Positions 52,513 to 61,637 of a stretch of 64,000 nucleotides of DNA are shown here, piece after piece. The DNA comes from G965216905 sp965216905 (lineage in GTDB: Bacteria; Actinomycetota; Acidimicrobiia; Spongiisociales; ZC4RG35): assembly GCA_965216905.1 (NCBI GenBank), contig OZ244213.1, positions 310,001 through 374,000 of the forward strand. Reading direction: 5' to 3'. Every line of letters begins with the position of its first letter. The first letter of the stretch is position 1. Under the pieces are notes generated by a model. It ran no database searches, had not been told where the DNA came from, and saw only the letters and a list, made by a program, of their open reading frames with translations. A program made the translations under genes and the position numbers.

Positions 52513-53391
52513 TCAGTCGTTGGCGAGGGCTTCGGCGCCACCCACGATCTCGGTGATCGCGGTGGTGATCTCCGCCTGCCTCGCCCGGTTGGCTTGCACC
52601 GTCAGGTTCTTGATCAGTTCTTCCGCATTGTCGGTGGCGGCCTTCATGGCACGTCTCCGCGCCGAATGCTCCGAAGCCGATGCCTCGAGCAGGAGGTTGA
52701 AGATGGAAGCCTCGACGTACCGCGGCAGGATGCGCGCCAGTATCTCGCCGGGCGACGGTTCGTACTCGTAGCTGATCGCCCGGCCCTCGTCCTCGGCGGT
52801 CTCCGGTGCCGCCAACGGCAGCACGTCCATCTGAACCGGGGTCTGGGTCATCGCCGACACGAACTTGGTGGAGAAGGCTTCGACCGCATCGATGTTTCCG
52901 GAGGCGTATGCATCCATCACGGTGTTGGCGATGGCACGGGCATCGCCATACCCGGGTGTGTCGGTGACGCCGAGATACGCCCGACGGATGTCCCAGCCAC
53001 GGTATCGAAAGTAGGTCTGCGCCTTCTTGCCGACGATGAACAGCGCGACCTCGCGCCCCGTCTTCGTGTGCTCGATCATGCGACGCTCGGCGAGCCGGAT
53101 GATGTTGGTGGCATACGCTCCCGCCAACCCGCGGTCGGCCGAGATGACCAACATCCCCACCGTCCGAACCTCTCGGCGTTCGAGCAACGGATGGTCGAAG
53201 CCGCCCGCTGCCCGGCCGACGTTGGCGATGACCTCCACGAGCTTCTCGGTGTACGGCTTCGAAGCCATCACCCGAGCCTGGGCCTTGGGGATCCGGGCCG
53301 CGGCGATGAGCTCCATGGCGCGCGTGATCTTCTTCGTCGCCTCGACGGACCGAATCCGCCGCCTGGTGTCTCTGAGCCCTGCGCCTGCCAT
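52513..53391 (-). CDS. atpG: ATP synthase F1 gamma subunit
   Basis: This 292-residue protein has the coiled-coil ends that form the central rotor shaft: the N-terminal DTRRRIRSVEATKKITRAME and the C-terminal AMKAATDNAEELIKNLTVQA followed by NRARQAEITTAITEIVGGAE. The central Rossmann part has VISADRGLAGAYATNIIRLA. Length and motif positions are typical. It follows atpA by 15 bp. Confidence 0.96.
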   Translation of the reverse strand: MAGAGLRDTRRRIRSVEATKKITRAMELIAAARIPKAQARVMASKPYTEKLVEVIANVGRAAGGFDHPLLERREVRTVGMLVISADRGLAGAYATNIIRLAERRMIEHTKTGREVALFIVGKKAQTYFRYRGWDIRRAYLGVTDTPGYGDARAIANTVMDAYASGNIDAVEAFSTKFVSAMTQTPVQMDVLPLAAPETAEDEGRAISYEYEPSPGEILARILPRYVEASIFNLLLEASASEHSARRRAMKAATDNAEELIKNLTVQANRARQAEITTAITEIVGGAEALAND

Positions 53392-53406
53392 CTCGGGTCG
53401 GTCCGC

Positions 53407-54948
53407 CTACTCGTCGCTCGCCGACGATTCGAATCCGGACTTGAAGTCTTCGATCGCCTGGCGAAGGGCATCGGAATCCCCGATCTCCCCGGACTCGCGG
53501 ATCGCGTCGAGCATGCCGGCGTGACGGCTCGTGAACGCCTCGCGCAGCTCATTCTCGAAACGACGCACGTCTTCGGTTGGGATGTCGTCCATCAGGCCTT
53601 CGGTGACGGCGAAGATGACGAGCACCTGCTCCTCGACCGCCACCGGCTGGAACTGCGGCTGCTTCAGGACCTCGACGACCCGTCGGCCGCGCTCCAGCTG
53701 TGCCAGCGAGGCGGCATCGAGCTCGGAGCCGAACTCGGCGAACGCTGCCAGCTCGCGGAACTGGGCGAGATTGAGCCGCAGCGGTCCGGCGATCTTCTTC
53801 ATCGCCTTGATCTGGGCATCACCACCGACGCGAGACACCGAGGTTCCGGCGTTCACGGCGGGGCGGATGCCCTGATAGAACAGATCGGTCTCGAGAAACA
53901 CCTGGCCGTCGGTGATCGAGATGACGTTGGTCGGGATGTACGCCGAGATGTCATTCGCCTTGGTCTCGATGACCGGCAACCCGGTGAGCGATCCCCCACC
54001 CAGCTCCTCGGAGAGCTTGGCGCACCGCTCCAAGAGACGGGAGTGCAGGTAGAAGACGTCACCCGGGTAGGCCTCGCGGCCCGGCGGGCGGCGCAGCAGC
54101 AGCGAGATCTCGCGGTAGGCGATGGCCTGCTTGGTGAGGTCGTCGAACATGACCAGGGCGTGCTCGCCGTTGTACATCCAGTACTGACCGATGGCCGATC
54201 CGGCGTAGGGGGCGTACATCTGGAGGGCCGGCGAGTCGGAGGCGGCGGCGTTGACGACGACCGTGTACTCCATCGCACCCGCCTGCGTGAGCACGTCGAC
54301 CACCTCGGCGACGGTCGAGGCTTTCTGACCGATGGCGACGTAGACACACTTGACCGCCTGATCGGTGCCCTGATACCGCTTCTGGTTGATGATGGTGTCG
54401 ACCAGGAGTGCGGTCTTACCGGTCTGTCGGTCACCGATGATGAGCTGACGCTGTCCGCGCCCGATCGGGGTCATGGCGTCGATCGCCTTGATACCGGTCT
54501 GGAGCGGCTCCTTGACGGGCTGGCGTTGGACGACGGACGGCGCCTGCGTCTCGAGAAGCCGGCGCTCGGTGGCCTCGATGGGGCCCTTCCCGTCGATGGG
54601 CTGGCCGAGCGCGTCGACCACCCGTCCCAGCATCGCATCCCCGACCGGAACCGACAGCACCGTGCCGGTCTGCTTGACCGGGTCGCCCTCCTGGATGTGC
54701 GACGCCTCGCCCATGATGACGACGCCGAGGTCGTCCTCGTCGATGTTGAGCGTCACGCCCCGCAGCCCTCCGGGGAACTCGAGAAGCTCGGACGCCATGA
54801 CATTGGGCAGACCGCGAACCCGTGCCACGCCATCGGCGATGGACGCCACGTACCCAACGGTCTCTTTCTCGAGGCTCGGAGACCAGCCTTCGAGGTTCTT
54901 CTTCAGGGCATCGGTGATGTCCTGTGCCGTGATGGTCAGATCAGCCAT
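53407..54948 (-). CDS. atpA: ATP synthase F1 alpha subunit
   Basis: This 513-residue protein has the non-catalytic nucleotide site GDRQTGKTALLVDTIINQ, with VYVAIGQKASTVAEVVDVLT, and the arginine-finger region VISITDGQVFLETDLFYQGI then RPAVNAGTSVSRVGG. Length is normal for AtpA. It sits between atpH and atpG in the standard gene order and shows no unusual features. Confidence 0.97.
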   Translation of the reverse strand: MADLTITAQDITDALKKNLEGWSPSLEKETVGYVASIADGVARVRGLPNVMASELLEFPGGLRGVTLNIDEDDLGVVIMGEASHIQEGDPVKQTGTVLSVPVGDAMLGRVVDALGQPIDGKGPIEATERRLLETQAPSVVQRQPVKEPLQTGIKAIDAMTPIGRGQRQLIIGDRQTGKTALLVDTIINQKRYQGTDQAVKCVYVAIGQKASTVAEVVDVLTQAGAMEYTVVVNAAASDSPALQMYAPYAGSAIGQYWMYNGEHALVMFDDLTKQAIAYREISLLLRRPPGREAYPGDVFYLHSRLLERCAKLSEELGGGSLTGLPVIETKANDISAYIPTNVISITDGQVFLETDLFYQGIRPAVNAGTSVSRVGGDAQIKAMKKIAGPLRLNLAQFRELAAFAEFGSELDAASLAQLERGRRVVEVLKQPQFQPVAVEEQVLVIFAVTEGLMDDIPTEDVRRFENELREAFTSRHAGMLDAIRESGEIGDSDALRQAIEDFKSGFESSASDE

Positions 54949-54978
54949 GATGTCTTCTTCTCGAACCTTCCTCGTTGA

Positions 54979-55509
54979 TCAGCCGCTGACGGCCTGGCGC
55001 AGCGACTCGAGCCGCTTCTTCACGGATCCGTCGAACACGGTGTCACCCACCCGGGCGACCACGCCGCCCATCACCGACGGGTCGACGATCGTCCGCACCT
55101 CCAGCTCGCGGCCGGTGGCACGGGACAGTGCAGAGCTGAGCCGGGCGATGGTTGCCGCGTCCAGCTCGATGGCGGTCCGGATCTCGGCGACCTGCTTGCC
55201 GACCGCGCTGGCCGCGTGCTCGGCAAGCCGTTCGGCCACACCGGTCATCTCGGACACCCGGCCCTGGGAGATCATCAACTGGACGATGTTGGTGGTGAGG
55301 CCGGCGGCTCGGCCCCCGATCAGCCGGTCGATGATGCCCTGTTTGCGATCGATGGGAAGTGCCGGGTCGGTCAGCGCCTGCCGCAGCTCGGCCGATGTCT
55401 CCACCGACCGGGCGACCTGGGTCAGTTCGCGCTCGACTCGCCCGAGCTCCCCTTCGGCCGTGGCCAGCTCGTACACCGCCTTGGCGTAGCCGTCGATCCG
55501 GTCGCTCAC
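54979..55509 (-). CDS. atpH: ATP synthase F1 delta subunit
   Basis: This 176-residue protein is of the usual bacterial length for delta, which links the head to the stator. It has DGYAKAVYELATAEGELGRV at the start, a helical N-terminal domain and the conserved C-terminal VRTIVDPSVMGGVVARVGDT then FDGSVKKRLESL. The start is a GTG placed directly after the atpF stop codon, with no spacing. Confidence 0.95.
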   Translation of the reverse strand: MSDRIDGYAKAVYELATAEGELGRVERELTQVARSVETSAELRQALTDPALPIDRKQGIIDRLIGGRAAGLTTNIVQLMISQGRVSEMTGVAERLAEHAASAVGKQVAEIRTAIELDAATIARLSSALSRATGRELEVRTIVDPSVMGGVVARVGDTVFDGSVKKRLESLRQAVSG

Positions 55510-56070
55510 CTACTGCTCCAGCTCTCTGATGTACCGCTCGACCAGCGCCTGTTGGGCGCCACGGTCGAGGTTCTCGCCCACCACCCGCTCGGCGAGGTCG
55601 ATCGAGAGGTTGGCCACCTCCTGGCGTGCATCGGCCAGGACCCGATTCCGTTCCGCCTCCGCATCCTCGCGGGCCTTGGCGACGATGCCATCGGCATCGG
55701 CACGGGCCTTCTCGACCAACTCGGCCTTCATGGCGTCGGCCTCGGCACGAGCATCTTCCATGATCTGCGACCGTTGCCGGCGAGCCTCATCGAGCTCGGC
55801 TTGATAGTCGGCCTCCAGCTTGCGCGCCTCCTGCTTGGCCTTCTCGGCCTCTTCGATCTGGCCGGCGATCGCCGTCTGGCGAGCTTCGAGGATTCGATTC
55901 AGTGCCGGCACCGCCCACTTCCACACGAAGAAGAAGACGATGAGGAAGGCGATGATCCCGGCGATCAGCTCCGCCGTCGCCGGGAGCAGCAGGTCGAGCC
56001 CGCCGCTCTCCCCGTGATCCTCGGCCTCTTCGGCGGCGAGGATCAGCGTCGTGAGTGCCAGGGAAGCCAT
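55510..56070 (-). CDS. atpF: ATP synthase Fo b subunit
   Basis: This 186-residue protein has a membrane helix (LIAGIIAFLIVFFFVWKWAV) followed by a long charged coiled coil (AIAGQIEEAEKAKQEARKLE, then AREDAEAERNRVLADARQEV), as expected for the peripheral stalk. A short N-terminal stretch before the helix is acidic. Its ATG overlaps the atpE stop by one base. Confidence 0.95.
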   Translation of the reverse strand: MASLALTTLILAAEEAEDHGESGGLDLLLPATAELIAGIIAFLIVFFFVWKWAVPALNRILEARQTAIAGQIEEAEKAKQEARKLEADYQAELDEARRQRSQIMEDARAEADAMKAELVEKARADADGIVAKAREDAEAERNRVLADARQEVANLSIDLAERVVGENLDRGAQQALVERYIRELEQ

Positions 56071-56336
56071 CAGCCCAGGAAGAACAGCACGAACCCGATC
56101 AGCGCCAGCGCCTCGGTGAACGCGATGCCGAGGAACATCGTGGTTCGGACCATGCCGGCCGCTTCGGGCTGGCGCGCCATGGCTTGCACGGCGTTCCCGG
56201 CCACCAGGCCCACACCGATGCCCGGACCGATGGCGGCGAGACCGTAGCCCACCGTGTTCAGGTTGCCGGTGATGCCGCCGGCGGCCTCCTGCGCCAGGAT
56301 CTGCGCAGCGCCGAGGACTGCGAGTACTGCGTCCAT
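56070..56336 (-). CDS. atpE: ATP synthase Fo c subunit
   Basis: This 88-residue two-helix proteolipid has the GLAAIGPGIGVGLVAGNAVQ first helix, the polar loop ARQPEA and the ion-binding Glu in GIAFTEALALIGFVLFFL. The residue after Glu is Ala, as in proton-type c rings, and the sodium-binding pattern is not seen. An N-terminal extension of about 20 residues precedes the first helix. Confidence 0.95.
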   Translation of the reverse strand: MDAVLAVLGAAQILAQEAAGGITGNLNTVGYGLAAIGPGIGVGLVAGNAVQAMARQPEAAGMVRTTMFLGIAFTEALALIGFVLFFLG

Positions 56337-56399
56337 TCTGTCTCCGTTCCTTTCTCTTCCCCGTTCTGACCTAGGTGGGGATCTGTCTTGGTTTCGAGC

Positions 56400-57215
56400 T
56401 CAGTGCTCGGGGTGCACCGACGACTGGATATAGACCGCCGAGAGCAACGTGAAGATGTACGCCTGGATGACGGCCACCATGATCTCGAACAGGAAGATCC
56501 CGAGGCCGAACACGAACCACAGCGGGCCGGCGAGACCCTTGAGGCCGATCTCGCCGTAGTTGACGATCAGGTTGGATGTGAACACCCACCCGGTCACCAG
56601 CAACAAGGTCAACATGACGTGGCCGGCAACCATGTTGGCGAAGAGCCGGACCGCCAGCGAGAAGGGCCGGATGAAGAAGATCGAGAAGAACTCGATCAGC
56701 CCGACGAGTGGCCGCATGCCGACCGGGACGTACCCCGGCCAAACGATGTCGGTGAAGTAACGAACGCCGTTCTTGGCGAATCCGACCACGACGAAGATCA
56801 CCCAGGTCAACAGTGCCAGAAAAGCAGGAAGCGCCATGCGCGAGGTGATCGGGAAGTTGATGAGCGGCGTGATCTCGAAGAGGTTGCCGACGAGCACCAG
56901 CAAGAACATGGCGAGCAGATAGGGGAAGTACTTGATCCCCTCGGGGCCGATGATGCCGATGGCCACTTCCTCCTTCACGAAGGTGACGAGCGACTCGATC
57001 GCCGCCTGGAACTTGGTGGGCACCGCCCGGGGCTTGCGAAGCCCGAAGTAGAGCAGGGCGACCACGATCAGGGCCGCCAGGAACATCAACACGACCGTGC
57101 GGTTCACCTGTCCGAAGATGTTGGGGAAGATGAACAGATCGGCGACGTCGGACGGGGCGCACACCGGCTCGTTGACGAAGTCGCACTCCTCGAGCGCGAG
57201 GATCAGTTGGTCCAA
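56400..57215 (-). CDS. atpB: ATP synthase Fo a subunit
   Basis: This 271-residue membrane protein has the conserved channel helix FSLAVRLFANMVAGHVMLTL with the essential Arg, and FLFEIMVAVIQAYIFTLLSA near the C-terminus. It begins with an acidic segment containing two Cys (EECDFVNEPVCAP), which is unusual and lies on the side expected outside. It is the first of the core Fo genes and overlaps the atpI gene by 13 bp. Confidence 0.95.
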   Translation of the reverse strand: MDQLILALEECDFVNEPVCAPSDVADLFIFPNIFGQVNRTVVLMFLAALIVVALLYFGLRKPRAVPTKFQAAIESLVTFVKEEVAIGIIGPEGIKYFPYLLAMFLLVLVGNLFEITPLINFPITSRMALPAFLALLTWVIFVVVGFAKNGVRYFTDIVWPGYVPVGMRPLVGLIEFFSIFFIRPFSLAVRLFANMVAGHVMLTLLLVTGWVFTSNLIVNYGEIGLKGLAGPLWFVFGLGIFLFEIMVAVIQAYIFTLLSAVYIQSSVHPEH

Positions 57216-57661
57216 TCCAGGTCCCTTTCTCTACCGCGCGAAAGCGCCACCGATTCGAGGATCAGCAGCACCATATACGAAGCCACCGTCGCCAGCCCAA
57301 ACGACAACCGGTCCAGCTCGACGAAGCGAACGATCAACAGCATGGTCCCCATGATCAGGCCGAGGCGGAGGAAGAACCCGAAGAGGGCGGCGGCGTGATA
57401 GGCGGCCAGCGATATTCGGGCCGCTCCACTGAGGATCGCGCCGGCGAGGAGAAAGTTGGCGACGACGACCCCCACGCCGACGGCCGCGGCGATGGCTCCT
57501 TCGAGTCCCCGAACCACACCGAAGAGGACCACCACCACCGGAGCGACCCATATGGCTCGGCGCACGGTTCGCCTGGCCATGATCGCCTCGACGGGTGTCG
57601 TCCGGGCGCCCGGGACCGGGGTGCCGCTCCGCTCGGCCCGCACCTCGTTGGGTGTGCTCAT
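57203..57661 (-). CDS. atpI: ATP synthase I-like protein
   Basis: This 152-residue protein has four predicted membrane segments (IWVAPVVVVLFGVVRGLEGA, VGVGVVVANFLLAGAILSG, AAYHAAALFGFFLRLGLIM and FGLATVASYMVLLILESVAL). The position before atpB and the pattern fit AtpI, an assembly or ion-supply factor. Sequence is poorly conserved in this family, so the name rests mainly on order and topology. Its ATG overlaps the stop of atpZ (ATGA). Confidence 0.85.
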   Translation of the reverse strand: MSTPNEVRAERSGTPVPGARTTPVEAIMARRTVRRAIWVAPVVVVLFGVVRGLEGAIAAAVGVGVVVANFLLAGAILSGAARISLAAYHAAALFGFFLRLGLIMGTMLLIVRFVELDRLSFGLATVASYMVLLILESVALSRGRERDLDWTN

Positions 57662-57906
57662 GCGTCGCTCCTGGTGACCGAGCGGGCATCTTCCATCCGG
57701 GAGGACGCTCGCCAGAGGGCCAGGAACCCGGCGTATGACCCGATGGCGATGCCGGTCACCACCAACCACGGGCTCGTACCCAGGAAGTGGTCGGCGACCA
57801 AACCGAGCAACGTGCCGGAGATGATGGAGGAGAAGAACGACGTTCCATCGACGAGCCCTTCGCTGACCGCGGTCGCAACCTGCTGGTGGGGTGAGGATCG
57901 TCTCAT
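57658..57906 (-). CDS. atpZ: AtpZ-like small ATP-synthase-associated membrane protein
   Basis: This 82-residue protein has two membrane helices (FFSSIISGTLLGLVADHFLG and SPWLVVTGIAIGSYAGFLAL) separated by a short loop, as in AtpZ (AtpI-like, Mg2+/Ca2+ transport candidate). It heads the operon. The start at 57906 (MRRSSPHQQVATAVSEG) is chosen because it gives the normal family length. The region upstream has no second clear start. Confidence 0.8.
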   Translation of the reverse strand: MRRSSPHQQVATAVSEGLVDGTSFFSSIISGTLLGLVADHFLGTSPWLVVTGIAIGSYAGFLALWRASSRMEDARSVTRSDA

Positions 57907-58087
57907 TGGGGTTGGCTCGCTCGCATCGGTGTCCGTCCGGCGACTCGTCCAGGCTGCGCACCCCAGATCCGAAGGCAGGAATCTGGATGCGTAGTTTGTG
58001 AAGTCCGTCACGAAGTGTATTCGTCGACGCTGCGCCCGCCAAAGTGGGCCGGTGCCGGGCGAACCGTAGCCGATCGCGGGACGGCGG

Positions 58088-59350
58088 TCAGGCGTGTCCG
58101 GAGAAGTCTTCCGGATATGGTGGGAATGCGGTCGCCAGCTCACCGACCCGACTCCGCACCTCGTCCAGCTCGGACTCGTTCTCATACCCGCGCAGCGCCC
58201 GCACGATCAAGCCGGCCACCTCGTCGGCCTCGTCCACCCCCATGCCCTGGGTGGTCATGGCCGGCGTTCCGATACGGAGACCGCTGGTGTGGAGCGGCGG
58301 TCGCGGATCGTCGGGGATGGCGTTGAAGTTGAGCGTGATCCCGACCGAGTCGAGCATTCGGGCGGCGTCCCGTCCGCTCAGATCTTCGTCGATGGACCGC
58401 AGGTCGAGCAGCATCAGGTGGTTGTCGGTGCCGCCGGTGACCAAACGGATCCCGTCGGACGAGAAGCGCTCCGCCATCGCCGAGGCATTGGCGAGGATCT
58501 GCCGTGCGTATGCCTGGAACTCATCGGTGGCGCACTCCCGGAAACAGACCGCCTTGGCGGCGATCTGATTCTCGATGGGTCCTCCCTGACCGCCGGGGAA
58601 GATCGCCTTGTCGATCACCTTGGCGTACTCGGCCGTCGAGAGGATCATCCCACCCCGCGGCCCCCGCAACGCCTTGTGGGTCGTGGCGGTCACGATGTCG
58701 GCGTGATTCATCGGATTCGGGTACGCCTTGCCGGCCACCAACCCGATGAAATGGGCGGCATCGACGAGGAAGACCGCACCGATCTCGTCGGCGATGGCCC
58801 GGAATGCTTCGTAGTCGAGGTGACGGGGATAGGCCGAGTAGCCGGCCAGCACGATCTTCGGGCGATGCTCGAGGGCGAGCTCCCGGACCGCCTCCATCTC
58901 GATGCGTTCCGTCTCGGGATCGAGGCCGTACGCGACGAAGTCGTACTGCTTGCCCGAGAAGTTGACCGGAGAGCCGTGGGTGAGATGGCCGCCTTGATCG
59001 AGCCGCATTCCCAACACGGTGTCACCCGGTTCCAGCAGGGCCAGGTACACGCCCATGTTGGCCTGAGCACCGGAGTGGGGCTGCACGTTGGCGTGGTCCG
59101 CCGAGAACAGCTCCTTGGCACGGGCGATGGCCAGCGACTCCATCTCATCGACGACCGAGCACCCTTCGTAGTAGCGGCGGCCCGGGTATCCCTCCGCATA
59201 CTTGTTGGTGAACACCGAACCGGAAGCCGCCATCACTGCCGGCGATGCGAAGTTCTCCGATGCGATGAGATGGATGTGTGTGTTCTGCCGCCGAACGTCG
59301 TCGGCGATGAGCCGAGCGATCTCCGGATCGACCGTCTCGATCGGGTCCAT
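58088..59350 (-). CDS. glyA: Serine hydroxymethyltransferase
   Basis: This 420-residue PLP enzyme has IASENFASPAVMAASGSVFT, NKYAEGYPGRRYYEGC, LVDAAHFIGLVAG and the PLP Lys in VTATTHKALRGPRGGMIL. It interconverts serine/glycine and methylene-THF, so it would handle the folate methyl groups produced by the corrinoid operon and the dimethylglycine-dehydrogenase-like enzyme. The start at 59350 sits at the edge of a 37-bp palindrome; an in-frame ATG at 59359 lies inside it. It precedes the atp operon with a gap of about 180 bp. Confidence 0.96.
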   Translation of the reverse strand: MDPIETVDPEIARLIADDVRRQNTHIHLIASENFASPAVMAASGSVFTNKYAEGYPGRRYYEGCSVVDEMESLAIARAKELFSADHANVQPHSGAQANMGVYLALLEPGDTVLGMRLDQGGHLTHGSPVNFSGKQYDFVAYGLDPETERIEMEAVRELALEHRPKIVLAGYSAYPRHLDYEAFRAIADEIGAVFLVDAAHFIGLVAGKAYPNPMNHADIVTATTHKALRGPRGGMILSTAEYAKVIDKAIFPGGQGGPIENQIAAKAVCFRECATDEFQAYARQILANASAMAERFSSDGIRLVTGGTDNHLMLLDLRSIDEDLSGRDAARMLDSVGITLNFNAIPDDPRPPLHTSGLRIGTPAMTTQGMGVDEADEVAGLIVRALRGYENESELDEVRSRVGELATAFPPYPEDFSGHA

Positions 59351-59351
59351 T

Positions 59352-59388
59352 GCAATCATCCGGCGAGCGTAGCTCGCCGGATGATTGC
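59352..59388. promoter_or_regulatory. Perfect 17-bp inverted repeat at the glyA start
   Basis: The left arm is 59352-59368 and the right arm 59372-59388, perfect 17-bp complements around a 3-base loop (GTA). The arms begin GCAATCATCCGGCGAGC. It lies directly before the glyA start codon (59350) and downstream of the ugpC gene. In mRNA it would form a hairpin masking the glyA translation start; as DNA it could be an operator. Confidence 0.75.
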
Positions 59389-59437
59389 CGGACGTCTGCC
59401 GATCGCCGCGCTTCGTCGGGCGATCAGACCCGAAGGA

Positions 59438-60640
59438 TCACCGAATCGACTCGCCGGTCTGCTTGTCGAAGAAGTGCATCTTGGAGGTATCCACGACCAG
59501 CGTCGCCTTCTCGCCATTGGAAGGGGCGTGGTCGGGATCGACCCGGGCGGTGAACTTGGTATCGGAGCCCACGGCCTCGACGTCGGTTCCCTCATCCTCC
59601 ATCAACTCTGCGAGATCGGGCGTGATCACCGGCGGCGTGTCTTTGGAGAAGTGCACGAACGCCTCCGAGCCGAGCTGCTCGACGATGTTGACGTCGATGT
59701 CCATCGTCTTGCCGTCGGTCGGTCCGACCGCCGCCGCAGCGATCTCGAAGCTCTCGGGCCGAAGTCCGAACACGACTTCCTGACCCTTGTAGTTGGCCAG
59801 ACCCGGGCGCTCGGCGAGACGGGCCGCATCGAGCTTGATCCGCCCGTCGGCGAACCGGGCATAGACGTCGTTGCCCTCGCCTTCGATGGTCCCGTAGACG
59901 AAGTTCATGGCGGGCGAGCCGATGAACCCGGCCACGAAGAGATTGTTGGGATCGTCGTACAGATTGCGAGGGGAGTCGATCTGTTGCAGATTCGACTCGT
60001 CACCGGAGATCTTGCGGAGGACCGCCACCCGATCGCCCATCGTCATGGCCTCGACCTGGTCATGGGTGACGTACAGCGTCGTCGTTCCCAGCCGGCTGTG
60101 GAGAAGCCCCAGCTCCGACCGCATCTGCACCCGCAGCTTGGCGTCGAGGTTCGAGAGCGGCTCGTCCATCAGGAATGCCGCCGGCTCCCGCACGATGGCG
60201 CGTCCCATGGCCACCCGCTGGCGCTGCCCACCGGAGAGTGCCTTGGGCTTGCGGTCCAAGTACTCGGTGATCTCGAGCACCTTCGCCGCTTCCTCGACCC
60301 TCCGCTGGATCTCCTCCTTGGACATCTTGCGGAGCTTGAGACCGAACGCCATGTTGTCGAAGACCGACATGTGCGGATACAACGCGTAGTTCTGGAACAC
60401 CATGGCGATGTCCCGGTCCTTCGGCGACACGTCGTTGACGACGCGGTCGCCGATCCGCAGTTGGCCGTCGGTGACCTCCTCCAGGCCCGCCACCATCCGC
60501 AACAGAGTGGACTTGCCGCAGCCGGAGGGTCCGACCAGGACGACGAACTCGCCATCGTTGACGTGGATGTTCACGTCGGAGATGGCTCGCGTTCCTCCCG
60601 GATATACCTTGCCGATCCCGTCAAAGGTGATAGAGGCCAC
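59438..60640 (-). CDS. UgpC/MsmK-type ABC transporter ATPase (orphan)
   Basis: This 400-residue ATPase has Walker A GPSGCGKSTLLRMV, Q-loop VFQNYALYPHMSVFDN, signature LSGGQRQRVAMGRAI and Walker B FLMDEPLSNLDAKL, followed by a TOBE-type C-terminal region with FGLRPESFEIAAAAVG. This is the multi-transporter (MalK/UgpC/MsmK) group that energises carbohydrate importers. No permease or binding protein is near, so it may serve several importers elsewhere. It starts with GTG; GGAAGGAAG lies upstream. Confidence 0.92.
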   Translation of the reverse strand: MASITFDGIGKVYPGGTRAISDVNIHVNDGEFVVLVGPSGCGKSTLLRMVAGLEEVTDGQLRIGDRVVNDVSPKDRDIAMVFQNYALYPHMSVFDNMAFGLKLRKMSKEEIQRRVEEAAKVLEITEYLDRKPKALSGGQRQRVAMGRAIVREPAAFLMDEPLSNLDAKLRVQMRSELGLLHSRLGTTTLYVTHDQVEAMTMGDRVAVLRKISGDESNLQQIDSPRNLYDDPNNLFVAGFIGSPAMNFVYGTIEGEGNDVYARFADGRIKLDAARLAERPGLANYKGQEVVFGLRPESFEIAAAAVGPTDGKTMDIDVNIVEQLGSEAFVHFSKDTPPVITPDLAELMEDEGTDVEAVGSDTKFTARVDPDHAPSNGEKATLVVDTSKMHFFDKQTGESIR

Positions 60641-60723
60641 GATGTCTTCCTTCCAGAGTCGACCACTGGGCGTTCGGAACTTACCATGGGTGACGGAGCG
60701 CAGCCGACCAAAGGCAGGATCGA

Positions 60724-61428
60724 GTGACCAGAACCATCGTCATCACCGGTGGCACCGGAGGACTGGGCACTGCCCTCGTTCGTCGGCTTCTGTCCCAGGA
60801 TGCGCGACTGGCGGTGTCCTACCTGCTGCCCGGGGAGGCCTCGGCGTTCGAGCAGGTCTTCGGCACCGAGAACGAACGGATCATGCTTCGCCGAGTCGAC
60901 GCCACCAACGCCGAAGCCATCACGTCGTTCATGAAGGAGGTCGCCGAGGAGTGGGGTCCCATCTCGGGTCTGGCGGCTCTGGTCGGCGGTTGGGCGGGAG
61001 GACGGGACATCGAGCACACCGACGACGTGCGATTCGACCGGATGGTCGACCTCAACCTCCGGGCGAGCTTCTATGCGGTCCGAGCAGCCATCCCCCATCT
61101 CAAGGAGGCTCCGTACGGACGGATCGTCCTGGTCGGGAGCCGGGCCGGTATCGAAAACCCGCCCGGTCAGGCCGCCTTCAACATGGCCAAGGCCGGCGTG
61201 ATGGCCCTCGGCCAGAGCGTCGCATCCGAAGTGGAACCCACCTCGATCACCGCCGCCGTACTCGTGCCGTCGGTGATCGACACCCCCGCCACCCGCGCCA
61301 CCCTCCCCTATGCGGACTACGTCAACTGGCCAACGCCCGACGAGATCGCCGCCGTGGGAGAGTTCCTGCTCGGCGAGGAGGCGGGCGTGCTCAACGGCGC
61401 CATGGTTCCCGTGTACGGTCGAGCTTGA
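60724..61428 (+). CDS. SDR-family protein with missing catalytic Tyr
   Basis: This 234-residue short-chain-dehydrogenase has the NAD(P) motif IVITGGTGGLGTALVRRLLS and a substrate Ser region RIVLVGSRAGIENP. The usual YxxxK is FNMAK at the matching position (GQAAFNMAKAGV), so the catalytic Tyr is Phe. It ends AMVPVYGRA. Either the protein is a pseudoenzyme or it uses another residue. It starts at a GTG and is divergent from the ugpC gene. Confidence 0.85.
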   Translation: MTRTIVITGGTGGLGTALVRRLLSQDARLAVSYLLPGEASAFEQVFGTENERIMLRRVDATNAEAITSFMKEVAEEWGPISGLAALVGGWAGGRDIEHTDDVRFDRMVDLNLRASFYAVRAAIPHLKEAPYGRIVLVGSRAGIENPPGQAAFNMAKAGVMALGQSVASEVEPTSITAAVLVPSVIDTPATRATLPYADYVNWPTPDEIAAVGEFLLGEEAGVLNGAMVPVYGRA

Positions 61429-61536
61429 CCGATCGTGGGCTTTCTCGGCCCTCGCACCTTCGTTAGACTGGCGTGACTCCCGGGTCCATCGTCCATCCGT
61501 CAGCCATCGAGTGGTTCGGTTGGCCGATCCCCGCGA

Positions 61537-61611
61537 TCGGGGGTGGTGTAATAGGCAACACGACAGGTTCTGGCCCTGTTATTGAGGGTTCGAGTCCTTC
61601 CCCCCGAGCCA
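61537..61611 (+). tRNA. tRNA-Gln (CTG)
   Basis: The acceptor arms TCGGGGG (61537-61543) and CCCCCGA (61601-61607) pair fully, with the discriminator G and encoded CCA. The anticodon stem ACAGG/CCTGT holds the loop TTCTGGC with anticodon CTG, which reads CAG (Gln). The T arm has TTCGAGT. All arms fit a cloverleaf. It lies 26 bp before tRNA-Glu. Confidence 0.95.
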
Positions 61612-61637
61612 CCGGATCGAATCGGTCCGGTCAGAAC

